A stretch of 64,000 nucleotides of DNA, taken from contig JBASFK010000004.1 of the NCBI GenBank assembly GCA_049652985.1, positions 124,001 through 188,000 on the forward strand, given 5' to 3'. A model generated the notes under the pieces. That model was not told the origin of the DNA, did not search any database, and saw only the letters and a list, made by a program, of their open reading frames with translations. Origin of the DNA: UBA7657 sp049652985. GTDB taxonomy: Bacteria > Pseudomonadota > Alphaproteobacteria > Micavibrionales > Micavibrionaceae. The position numbers and the translations under genes were made by a program. This document shows positions 15,879-23,887 of this stretch, one piece after another (the first letter of the stretch is position 1; each line of letters starts with the position of its first letter).

Positions 15879-17570
15879 CTAGCTGAACGTGATACCATAT
15901 TCGTTAATCCCCAGCGTGGTTTGCACGGCGTTGATTAACGGACCTAAGTTCACAGCTAACGCACCCCCTACCATGTGGGTGACGCCTGCCATGAGCGAAG
16001 CTTGAGAATTTCCTTCCGCGACACTGCGGATAATGAAAATGCCGCGAACGAAACTGATAAGACCGACGATAATCATGAACTTGATGATGGCGCTGATGAC
16101 CGTGTGAACGTGTGCCTTCTCGGCGGCGTTCAGGCCCTTGGTATATTCCATGACGGCGTTGGTCGATGTCCGGCCTATGCCCGCGCCCATGCCGAGCGTA
16201 ACGGTGGCGGTGCGGACCAGCGCGTTATAGGACAGCAGCGCGCCCGCCGCGGCGAAAGTCATCAGCGTGCCGAGGCCGCCCGGGCCGCGTGCGCCATCCT
16301 GCGCGCTCTTGGTCAGGCGCGAGATGCCGATCATCGCGAAAACAAACGCCGCACTGGTCGTGAAGAAGTTGATGACGACGTGCATCGGCGTCGTGATATC
16401 GTCCATCATGCAGTACAATATGCCGTCGAGGCCGCTGGTGCCGTCGCAGGCCATGGCGGTTTCATTAAAGCCTGTCGCCTGTGAGACCGCGGCGATTACG
16501 CCCGTGACAGGTGGGGTAATGGTGTTGCGCGCGACTTCGATGATGAAGGGCAGCGCGAAGAACGCACCGCCGGCGGCGAGGCGTGAGACGCCTTCCCACA
16601 GCGAAGTCTGCTGCGGGTTCAGAACATGCGCCTTGATTTTCAGGATGCCCCATACGCCGAGGATAAGACCGAGCAGGTAGGCGATCGCCGTCATGAAAGC
16701 GGGGAACGCGCCCGCGTTGAAGAACACGCCGCAGATCGCATCGCCCATCGAGGTACCGCCAAACAACCCGCCGATAAAGCCGCCGACCGGGTTGCAGACT
16801 TTCAGCGTGTAGGATGAAAAGATCATACCGATGGCGCCGAACACCGAGGTGATGTTGCCCATGATACTGGTGCCGACCAGCTCGAACATGGCGGAATAAA
16901 CCATCGGGATCGCGAACAGCGCGCCGCCCGCCAGCAAGCGTATGACGGCTTCGCGCAAAGGAGTCTGTTCCGGGTTTTCGACATGTTCCTTGAGTTTCAG
17001 CAGGCCCGAAACACCGAAGAGCAGCGCGAGCATGTACGCAATGGCAGAAACGAGCGCCGGGGTCTGCTCGATGGAATCGATGACCTGTTCCATCACGTTG
17101 TTGGCGTTGCTCAGCGGTATATAGCCGGCGAGTCCGCCGAGCAGGTCGCTGAGCATATTGCCGACGGTGGTCGACGGGTCGAATTCAGGATTTTCGCCGC
17201 CATTGATGGCAACAGCCATGGCCTGGTACAGCATCGGCAGGGCCAGGAGGGCGCCGCCCACGAGGAAGCGGATGAGCGCAACGCGCAGCGGCACCTGGGT
17301 CGGGTTGTTGACGTGCTCCTTGAGCTTCAGAATGCCGGTGACGGCGAAGAGCAAGGCGAGCAAATACGAGAAGGCCGCGATGAGGGCGGGCATCTGGTCG
17401 CTGCCCTTGACGATGTTCTCGGCGATTTTGTCGAACTGGGCGTCGGTGTCGGCAGCGAAGGCTGCGAATGGTGCGCCTGCGAATATGGCGAACAATATTG
17501 CACCCATGCCATACCGGTATAGGTATGTCATAATACTGATCTTGTTATATTTATTAAGAAACACCGCCAT
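15879..17570 (-). CDS. DotE/DotV/DotP-type membrane protein with three fused modules
   Basis: 563 residues, much longer than Legionella IcmC/DotE (about 194). After a signal peptide (TYLYRYGMGAILFAIF...AFAA, ending near residue 40) the DotP/DotE module occurs three times: residues 60-118 (PALIAAFSYLLALLFAVTGI / LKLKEHVNNPTQVPL), 170-228 (PALVSAIAYMLALLFGVSGL / LKLKEHVENPEQTPL) and 289-347 (PAFMTAIAYLLGLILGVWGI / LKIKAHVLNPQQTSL). A more diverged fourth hydrophobic unit (about 400-470, ISRLTKSAQDGARGPGGLG) and further helices follow. The position between dotF and dotP is that of icmC. I infer that equivalents of IcmC and IcmV are joined in one chain. The start could also be the ATG at 17531, which begins right at the signal peptide. 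Confidence 0.75.
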   Translation of the reverse strand: MAVFLNKYNKISIMTYLYRYGMGAILFAIFAGAPFAAFAADTDAQFDKIAENIVKGSDQMPALIAAFSYLLALLFAVTGILKLKEHVNNPTQVPLRVALIRFLVGGALLALPMLYQAMAVAINGGENPEFDPSTTVGNMLSDLLGGLAGYIPLSNANNVMEQVIDSIEQTPALVSAIAYMLALLFGVSGLLKLKEHVENPEQTPLREAVIRLLAGGALFAIPMVYSAMFELVGTSIMGNITSVFGAIGMIFSSYTLKVCNPVGGFIGGLFGGTSMGDAICGVFFNAGAFPAFMTAIAYLLGLILGVWGILKIKAHVLNPQQTSLWEGVSRLAAGGAFFALPFIIEVARNTITPPVTGVIAAVSQATGFNETAMACDGTSGLDGILYCMMDDITTPMHVVINFFTTSAAFVFAMIGISRLTKSAQDGARGPGGLGTLMTFAAAGALLSYNALVRTATVTLGMGAGIGRTSTNAVMEYTKGLNAAEKAHVHTVISAIIKFMIIVGLISFVRGIFIIRSVAEGNSQASLMAGVTHMVGGALAVNLGPLINAVQTTLGINEYGITFS

Positions 17571-17680
17571 ATATAGTATTTAACCACATTTTCAATGGAT
17601 CGGGCAAATCCAATCGGGCCGTTGTCCGGCCTCTTTCCCCTAATGTATTAATTCTGAAGGGTAACAATTAAATAAAATTT

Positions 17681-17698
17681 AAGATAAAATTTTATCTT
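17681..17698. promoter_or_regulatory. 18-bp perfect palindrome in an A/T-rich gap
   Basis: AAGATAAAATTTTATCTT reads the same on both strands. It lies in the 161-base gap between the dotF-like gene and the three-module gene, in a stretch far richer in A and T than the surrounding coding DNA. It could be an operator or part of an internal minus-strand promoter. No match to a named regulator's site is claimed. Confidence 0.4.
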
Positions 17699-17731
17699 TT
17701 AAAATCAATTAGTTATGATTTTCCAGCGCGA

Positions 17732-19024
17732 TTACCGGCTGACCTGTCCGCGTGATCCGAGCACGGTCCAGCGCCCGGTTTCATTGGAAATGGACGCGAT
17801 CTTGCCGAGCCCCTCAACCGTATCTCCCACTGCGACGTTGCGGGTATCGCCGGTGGCCTTCGAAAAAAGAACGGCCTTGCCCGGCTGGGCGGCCTTGAGC
17901 TCCCAGGCAACCGGTTTTGCGGCAGCTTTCGGCTCGGCGGAAGCCTGTTGCGTGGCAGGCGCTTTTGGAGTCGCGGAAGAAGCGGCTTTCGGGGTTTCTG
18001 CTTTGGGTTGCGCGGCTTTTTTAGGAGCAGGCGTCGGTTCTTCAGCAGCGGGCGCAGGAGCGCTCTCGGCTTCGACCAGTTTTTGCTCAAGCTCGGCGAC
18101 TTTTTTCGAGAGCGCTTCGATTTCCGAAGTTTTCGAATCGAGTTCCTGTTGAAGTGCCTGCGCAGATTTCTCGGCTTCGACCGCGCGGGCTGCTTCCGTA
18201 TCGAGTTTCGATTGCAGCGAGCCGATCTCTGTTTTTTGCGCTTCAAGCTGGGGCGCGAGGTTGGGCGCGGGCTCTTCGGCTGCGAGCTCGGGCGGCTTGG
18301 GCCGGTTGTCGGCCAGTACGGGCGCGGGCATCGCCAGCATGTTGCCTTCGCTGTCGATAATGGTTGGCTGGCCCTCGGTAACGGGAGCGACCGCAGGAGC
18401 GGTTTCAGCACGGTTGGCAAACTCCGCGTTCAGTTTTTCAGCGGCGTTTTTCGGCGCGGGCTCATCCGAAGCTTCACGCTGATCGTTGGATCTGTAATCG
18501 AAAGGCTCTTCACCCTGCGGCGTCGTGCCGCTCGTCGGTTGCGCGGGGACTTCATCGACACTCAGCTCGCCAAGCTCGGCATTTTCGAGGTCAGCCGGAG
18601 TCGGCATCGGCGTCAGCGCGCCGTCGGCGTTTTCTTCGCCCGGATTAATGGGCGCGGGCATCGGCGGCATGTCTGCCCCGTCTTCATATTCCGCCTGCAG
18701 GGGCGCTTCGGGGAGGGCATCGCCCGGCGCGGCGGCCTGCTCATCAGGCATGGGCGCAGGTGATCCGCCGCCGAGCAGCGAAACGCCGATGACGCCGCCG
18801 AATACGACGACGATGGCGCCAACGATAAGCATGAAATTTTTCTGAACGAAGGTTTTTTCTTTCGGCAGCCCGGTTTCAGGGTCGCTGTCGGCCGGCTCGG
18901 ATGCCTCTGTTCCGCTCAGATCGTCGTCCCAGCCGTCATCGCCCAAATCATCGTCCTCAATAGGATCGAGATCCTCGAAGTCGGCGTCATCAAAAGCGTT
19001 GTCGTCCTTGTTGTTGTCAACCAT
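17732..19024 (-). CDS. dotF: DotF/IcmG-like bitopic protein
   Basis: 430 residues. Very acidic cytoplasmic N-terminus (1-60, many Asp), one membrane helix at about 64-84 (FMLIVGAIVVVFGGVIGVSL), a long Pro/Ala/Glu-rich periplasmic region, a coiled coil at about 265-325 (LQSKLDTEAARAVEAEKSAQ and on), a second Ala/Pro linker, and a small C-terminal domain (AVLFSKATGDTRNVAVGDTV). Legionella IcmG/DotF (about 269 residues) has the same plan of acidic cytoplasmic part, one helix and coiled coil, and lies between icmE and icmC as here. The sequence itself is low-complexity, so the assignment rests mainly on position and architecture. Confidence 0.68.
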   Translation of the reverse strand: MVDNNKDDNAFDDADFEDLDPIEDDDLGDDGWDDDLSGTEASEPADSDPETGLPKEKTFVQKNFMLIVGAIVVVFGGVIGVSLLGGGSPAPMPDEQAAAPGDALPEAPLQAEYEDGADMPPMPAPINPGEENADGALTPMPTPADLENAELGELSVDEVPAQPTSGTTPQGEEPFDYRSNDQREASDEPAPKNAAEKLNAEFANRAETAPAVAPVTEGQPTIIDSEGNMLAMPAPVLADNRPKPPELAAEEPAPNLAPQLEAQKTEIGSLQSKLDTEAARAVEAEKSAQALQQELDSKTSEIEALSKKVAELEQKLVEAESAPAPAAEEPTPAPKKAAQPKAETPKAASSATPKAPATQQASAEPKAAAKPVAWELKAAQPGKAVLFSKATGDTRNVAVGDTVEGLGKIASISNETGRWTVLGSRGQVSR

Positions 19025-19057
19025 GGTGTCCTGCTGCGGTTTTTGCTGTTAAATAAA

Positions 19058-20308
19058 CTAAATTTCTTCAGCGGGCTTTATGACCGGCTCGAGAAACAAT
19101 ATCCCAATCGGGGTTCCCGCTTCAACACGAACCGTAATTTCGATGTCGTCGGCCGTATTGTCGAGAATTTCACGGAGTTTCTGGCCCGCTTCCTCGATAC
19201 CCGAGGCCACTTCCTGCTCGCTGTCAGTCTCTTCACTTTCCTCGGCGACCACATCGCCCTCGACGGTGACCGTGGTCAGGCCTGAGCTGCTGATAGCGCC
19301 CGCCATACCCTCGACGAACGCCGCGGCCATCGGCAGCGCGACCCGCATCAGGTAATGATGGTCGACATCAGTGGCCATGGCCGGCAGCGTGGTTTTGGGA
19401 TCGATGGCGACGGCATTGATATCGATGCTGATGCCGTCGACGATGACGGTCTGGAATTCGATCGTCAGCAGTTCATTATTCTCGGTGAATGTGCCGAGCA
19501 CGCGGCTGCCCGAGAGCGGGCCCGATGCGATCTGCGCCAGTACCGGCCCTTCGACGTCGGAGTTGGCTTCGGTCAGTATCTGCGCGTAGGCGATGCGCCC
19601 GGCGGGATAAAGGACGATCTCGATATTTCCTTCATCGTCGTCATTTCCGTCTCCATTCCCGTCTTCGCCTTCTTCCTTGGCACGCATATCTTCCAGCCAC
19701 TCGGCGCTGGTCATGTCGCGGTATTCAAGCGGTTTGATCTGCGAACGCTTTTCAAGAATGGATTGCATCTGTTCGGACATGGCTTCGGCCAGGGCCTGGA
19801 TTGCTTCGGCGCGGTTCTTGTCGGGCTCGGTCGATTCAGGCGCGACGGTCTGCGAGCGCAGCATTTCGCGCTGCAGGCGCTCCTCCTGGAGTTTGCGCCA
19901 GCGTTGCAGGGGATCTTCCTCGGGCGCCTCGTTTTCGGTGACGGTCAGGCGGCCCACGGGCGGCGCGATCGGCGTCGGCAGAACGCTGCCGCTTTCCTTG
20001 ATAGCCTGCTCGGTCCGCGCCTCGTTTTCTTCCTCGATGGCGGCGACATAGGCGGGGCTGGTCTCTTCGGTGCCCGGCGGCGCCGAGATGTCCGAGCCGC
20101 TCGAAACATAGGATGGATCGATCGGAATATCTTTGCCGCCGAAAAGAATGATGGTGCCGAAAATCGCCACCGCAGCGGCGATAACGACGCCGACCTTTAC
20201 CATGGCGTTGTCGCGCCATAATTCGCCGAGCGTTCCTTTTTTCTTCTCAAAATCGTCGAAACTTGCTTCGTCGATTTCGAGGCCTTCGTCGTTCATATCA
20301 TCGGCCAT
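19058..20308 (-). CDS. dotG: DotG/IcmE core-complex protein (VirB10-like C-terminus)
   Basis: 416 residues. An acidic cytoplasmic N-terminus, one membrane helix at about 37-57 (VKVGVVIAAAVAIFGTIILF), a proline- and charge-rich periplasmic linker with a helical part (QRWRKLQEERLQREML), and a C-terminal DotG/VirB10-type domain from about residue 225 (VLYPAGRIAYAQILTEANSD, GPVLAQIASGPLSGSRVLG). The latter forms the channel spanning to the outer membrane. Legionella DotG is about 1,048 residues because of a long repeat region that is absent here. Stop and start overlap with dotH by 11 bases. Confidence 0.86.
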   Translation of the reverse strand: MADDMNDEGLEIDEASFDDFEKKKGTLGELWRDNAMVKVGVVIAAAVAIFGTIILFGGKDIPIDPSYVSSGSDISAPPGTEETSPAYVAAIEEENEARTEQAIKESGSVLPTPIAPPVGRLTVTENEAPEEDPLQRWRKLQEERLQREMLRSQTVAPESTEPDKNRAEAIQALAEAMSEQMQSILEKRSQIKPLEYRDMTSAEWLEDMRAKEEGEDGNGDGNDDDEGNIEIVLYPAGRIAYAQILTEANSDVEGPVLAQIASGPLSGSRVLGTFTENNELLTIEFQTVIVDGISIDINAVAIDPKTTLPAMATDVDHHYLMRVALPMAAAFVEGMAGAISSSGLTTVTVEGDVVAEESEETDSEQEVASGIEEAGQKLREILDNTADDIEITVRVEAGTPIGILFLEPVIKPAEEI

Positions 20309-21452
20309 GGATCATATCCCCTATGACATCTTCGCTCTGTGAAAGACGGGCGCGAACCATTTTCCCCTTGTCGGACAATAACAGGACGGGCGCTTCCTTG
20401 ATGGTGTAGACACGCATCCCGTCGGCGGAAGCGACGGAGGCGGACCACGCGGGCGAAAGCAGCGTCAGCGGTGTGCGGACATAGGTGCCGCCCTTGAAAG
20501 CATAAGCAGTCGTGCGCCCATCGACGCCCGCGACGTCGAGTTTTTTCGCGCCCTTGGGCGGGACGCCCTGCAGCACCGAGGCAATGTCCACGTCGCCCGC
20601 GACGGTTGTGATTCCCTGGTCGATCAGCGGCGCTTCGGCCATGGGCCCGTATTCGGGGATGATCGCGTCGAAGCGGTAATGAACGATGTCGCGGCTGGTC
20701 TCGAGCGAGACGATGACCGGGGTTTTCAGCGTCAGCAGGCGGATCGACATGTTACCGGTGGCGAATTCCGATTGCGGCGAAATCCGCACGATGTGCGAAC
20801 CCTGCGAAGAGGATGCCTCGATGACTTCGAAATTTCCGGCCCAGCTTATGTCCTGGATCGGCCACGGCGAACCGGTCATGTCGAGCACGTTCAGCGTCGT
20901 GACGTGACCATATGCGGTCTTGACCACGACGGGCGCGGCGCCGGGATCGAGCGAAACCGTTTCAACCGTAACCTCGGGCTTGGGCGATGGATATATCGGT
21001 AGTTCAACGGATTCCTGTGTGCGGTCGAAATGCTCGAGCAATGTGCGAATCTCATCCGGGCGCAGCGGCAAAATACCCTGCAGGGCGGCGTCAAAGGCTT
21101 CTGTGCGGGATTCTTCCTCAAGCTCGCCCTCGGTTTTTTCGAAATTGAAATCCTCGCCGCCATCCAGGTTCGGTTCGGGCGACAACATGCCGTTCCCGCC
21201 GAAAAACTCGGGCATTGCGGGCTCTGGAGAGGGTGCTTCCGGTGCGCCGCCGGGCAGCAGGGGCGCAGGGCTTGGCGCTGTGGGCGCTGCTTCGTCAGGG
21301 AATTCCTCCGGCGCGCTTGCCGCCGGCAATTGGGGGATGGAATTGATGTCCGGCTGTGCATGGGAAGGCATGGTATAGGCTATGAGGAGCGCGAACGCCC
21401 CGAAAGCCATCAGGCCGGGAAAAAAACGTTTTTCAAAATAGCGGTTACACAT
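20298..21452 (-). CDS. dotH: DotH/IcmK outer-membrane core protein
   Basis: 384 residues. A signal peptide ends near TMPSHA; a Pro/Ala/Glu-rich linker (about 33-100) follows; and the DotH domain starts around residue 125 with GILPLRPDEIRTLLEHFDR, then TLNVLDMTGSPWPIQDISW and GTYVRTPLTLLSPAWSAS. DotH forms the outer-membrane ring with lipoproteins DotC and DotD, both encoded at 35.4-37.0 kb. Length fits IcmK (about 360). It lies between dotI and dotG as in Legionella icmL-icmK-icmE. Confidence 0.88.
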   Translation of the reverse strand: MCNRYFEKRFFPGLMAFGAFALLIAYTMPSHAQPDINSIPQLPAASAPEEFPDEAAPTAPSPAPLLPGGAPEAPSPEPAMPEFFGGNGMLSPEPNLDGGEDFNFEKTEGELEEESRTEAFDAALQGILPLRPDEIRTLLEHFDRTQESVELPIYPSPKPEVTVETVSLDPGAAPVVVKTAYGHVTTLNVLDMTGSPWPIQDISWAGNFEVIEASSSQGSHIVRISPQSEFATGNMSIRLLTLKTPVIVSLETSRDIVHYRFDAIIPEYGPMAEAPLIDQGITTVAGDVDIASVLQGVPPKGAKKLDVAGVDGRTTAYAFKGGTYVRTPLTLLSPAWSASVASADGMRVYTIKEAPVLLLSDKGKMVRARLSQSEDVIGDMIHGR

Positions 21453-21609
21453 CGAAAAGCTGCGCGCAAAAAATGGTCGGGTTTCAAAAATACAAAAGGC
21501 CGGACAAGGATATATGCTTAAAAAACCAGTGTCACCTGTGAATTAGGCCATATTCGCAAAAAAACACATAATAAATCCGGTTCAAGGCGAGGAGCGGTAA
21601 TGCAAAGGA

Positions 21610-22290
21610 TCAGCGCGGGACCGCGATCCACTGCTCGATTCCAACACCGTTCGAACTTTCGAGGCGCGGAACGCGGACCACGACGATGGTAACCAGTAAT
21701 GTGTCGGTTTTCGTGCGTGAACCCGATTGATAAGTCAGCACCAGCGGGAGCTGGATAATCCATTGATAACGACCGGTGACGACGCCCTCGGATTCGAGGA
21801 TCGGCGCGCCCGCCGGGGCGGCGGTGACAACCTGCTGGTTCGCCTCAACCATTTCTATAATACGGGATTTCTGAAGGGCCTGGGTGAAGCTTTCCCAGCC
21901 CCGGCGCGTGAAATTCCGCGAGGATTCCTGCAGTCTGCGACGGTAATCGTTAAATCCGAATGTCATAACTTCGGTAGAGGCCTGCGCCACCCACGACATC
22001 AGGGCCGGGGTGCTTAAGTTGGGTTCATGCAGGGCGACCATGGGGATAAGGCGTCCATCCTCGGTCGTGGCGAAATAGCGATCCTGGGGCTGGTGCACGT
22101 GAATGACGAAATACATCGCGCCAAGGAGAATAATGATGATCGCCCCTTCGAGCAGGCAGAGCCGGAGCAGGTTGCGGTAACCGTCACGGTAGAATTCATT
22201 GCGGATGACAACGGTCCCAAGACCGCTCATGTCTTCCTTCGGCTCGCCGGCGCCAGCCGTTTCATCAACTATTGATTTTTTCAGGACCAT
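21610..22290 (-). CDS. dotI: DotI/IcmL inner-membrane protein
   Basis: 226 residues. Cytoplasmic N-terminus with RNEFYRDGYRNLLRL just before a single membrane helix (about 45-64), then a periplasmic domain beginning with the family-typical RYFATTEDGRLIPMVALHEP and including SWVAQASTEVMTFGFNDYR. DotI relatives (TraM in IncI plasmids, VirB8-like fold) form a ring in the inner membrane. Length is close to IcmL (about 212). It is the first gene of the minus-strand T4BSS operon and is transcribed away from the paralogue array beginning at 22475. Confidence 0.9.
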   Translation of the reverse strand: MVLKKSIVDETAGAGEPKEDMSGLGTVVIRNEFYRDGYRNLLRLCLLEGAIIIILLGAMYFVIHVHQPQDRYFATTEDGRLIPMVALHEPNLSTPALMSWVAQASTEVMTFGFNDYRRRLQESSRNFTRRGWESFTQALQKSRIIEMVEANQQVVTAAPAGAPILESEGVVTGRYQWIIQLPLVLTYQSGSRTKTDTLLVTIVVVRVPRLESSNGVGIEQWIAVPR

Positions 22291-22474
22291 CGAATTTTAG
22301 GATACCACGCGTTGCAAGGAATGCAAAAACATGACGTTTTGCAGGGGTTTATCTTGGCGCATAATGAGCGGATTCTCAAGCCGTGAAATGCAGGCGGGAA
22401 AAATATCCCTGATTTTGGAGCGTGCACATCTGCCCAAGGCTGTGATAAAATAGAATTAATTTGGGCAGGTTGGG
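22291..22474. promoter_or_regulatory. divergent control region between dotI and the exported paralogue array
   Basis: 184 bases separate the two oppositely transcribed units. No gene is seen. The region must contain the promoters of the core Dot/Icm operon (minus) and of the four-gene array (plus). I see no convincing -35/-10 pair at consensus spacing on either strand, so control may need an activator. Confidence 0.4.
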
Positions 22475-23887
22475 GTGATTTCATTGAAATCGCCCCGGGG
22501 GGCTTTGAGAATTGATCTTAGCTGGTTTGAAATGCTGACGCGCGACAGCTCCACAAGGCAAGTGAAGAGGAAGGGCTTTTCTTTCGGAAAGGCGCGCCGT
22601 TTTTCTCTTATTCTCTTGTTGAGCGCGGTTCTCGCGGGCGCCGTTATCTCGCCGCCCCGGCCTGCGCAGGCGCTTTGCCTGGCCTGTCTTCCCGGCGACG
22701 TGCCTGCTGCCCAGGAAATCATCAAGCTTTTCCATGAAATCATGGAAGGCCTCATGCTCCAGTACATTTCGATCGAGTTTGACACCCACCGCAAATGGCT
22801 CATCGAAACATTCTTCGTCGCGGAGGTTTTGCCCGCGCTGATGATGTTCACCGAACAAATGTCCGCGGTCGGCATGCACCAGGTTTTCATCTTCGGGACT
22901 TTCCTCGACGCCAAACAACAACTGGAAACGCAGCGTCTTTTCCAGGAGCTTCAGTTCGAGGCGCAAAGAGACTATCAGCCCAGCGAGGAATTCTGCTGGT
23001 TCGGCACGAACGTGCGCAGCCTGGCCGCGTCGGAATCGCTCGGCAAGTATGCGGGCGCCGCGCTCAACGCGATCGAGATGGAACGCCAGCTTGGCACGGC
23101 CGGAAACGGCGCGGCTGAATCCCGCGACCAGGAAAAAGCCAACCGCTGGGAAAAATTCATGCTGGTTTATTGCGATGCCGACGACAATAACCGCATGCTC
23201 AACAGGCCCGGCACCGGCCTGCAGCTTGTCTGCGGACCCGGGCCCAAGCGTGTCAATAACGATATCGACTACACACGCATGATCGAGGATCCGCGCACGT
23301 TTAACATTACATTTGACGACGGCGCCCTTTCGGAAGATGAAGAAGACATCATCGCCATGAGCAACAATCTTTACGGCCATGACGTCCTGACGCGCCAGGC
23401 GGATAACGAGTACCTGAAAGAGGAAAAATACCAGCACCTCTATCTCGCGCTGCGCTCGGTCGCCGCGAAGCGAAGCGTCGCCCAGAACTCGTTCAATTCG
23501 ATCGTCGCCCTGAAATCTGCAGGCAGCATCGGGACAATTGCAGACCCCCACACACGCGACTTCCTGGCCGCGGTGATGATGGAGCTTGGCATGAATGCGG
23601 AGGAGGCGGGCGTATTCATAGGCGAGCGGCCGAGCTATTACGCGCAGCTCGAGATTCTTGCCAAGAAAATATACCAGAACCCGGATTTTTATGCCGGGCT
23701 TTACGACTCGCCGGCCAACGTCGCGCGCAAGGGTGTCGCGATGAAGGCGATCGAGCTTATGCTCGACCGCGCCATCTTCGAGAGCCAACTGCGGCAGGAA
23801 ATGGCGACATCGGTCCTCCTGTCGGCCAAGCTTCGTCCGGCTGTCAGGGAAGTTAACAAAAATCTTTCGGGCTCGGCCGGAAAATGA
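22475..23887 (+). CDS. exported conserved-cysteine paralogue 1 of 4, unknown family
   Basis: About 470 residues from a GTG at 22475 with AGG five bases upstream; an ATG at 22532 is an alternative start. A long basic N-region precedes a signal peptide (RRFSLILLLSAVLAGAVISP...AQA). The mature protein starts with CLAC (CxxC). Shared with paralogues 2-4 are LPALMMFTEQMSAVGMHQV, DAKQQLETQ, PSEEFCWFG, LVYCDADDNN with a later Cys, NNDIDYTRMIEDP, SNNLYGHDV, and PSYYAQLEILAKKIYQNPDF. It is the most diverged of the three short members. The stop overlaps gene 2 as ATGA. Function unknown; probably periplasmic or secreted. It is divergent from dotI. Confidence 0.65.
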   Translation: MISLKSPRGALRIDLSWFEMLTRDSSTRQVKRKGFSFGKARRFSLILLLSAVLAGAVISPPRPAQALCLACLPGDVPAAQEIIKLFHEIMEGLMLQYISIEFDTHRKWLIETFFVAEVLPALMMFTEQMSAVGMHQVFIFGTFLDAKQQLETQRLFQELQFEAQRDYQPSEEFCWFGTNVRSLAASESLGKYAGAALNAIEMERQLGTAGNGAAESRDQEKANRWEKFMLVYCDADDNNRMLNRPGTGLQLVCGPGPKRVNNDIDYTRMIEDPRTFNITFDDGALSEDEEDIIAMSNNLYGHDVLTRQADNEYLKEEKYQHLYLALRSVAAKRSVAQNSFNSIVALKSAGSIGTIADPHTRDFLAAVMMELGMNAEEAGVFIGERPSYYAQLEILAKKIYQNPDFYAGLYDSPANVARKGVAMKAIELMLDRAIFESQLRQEMATSVLLSAKLRPAVREVNKNLSGSAGK

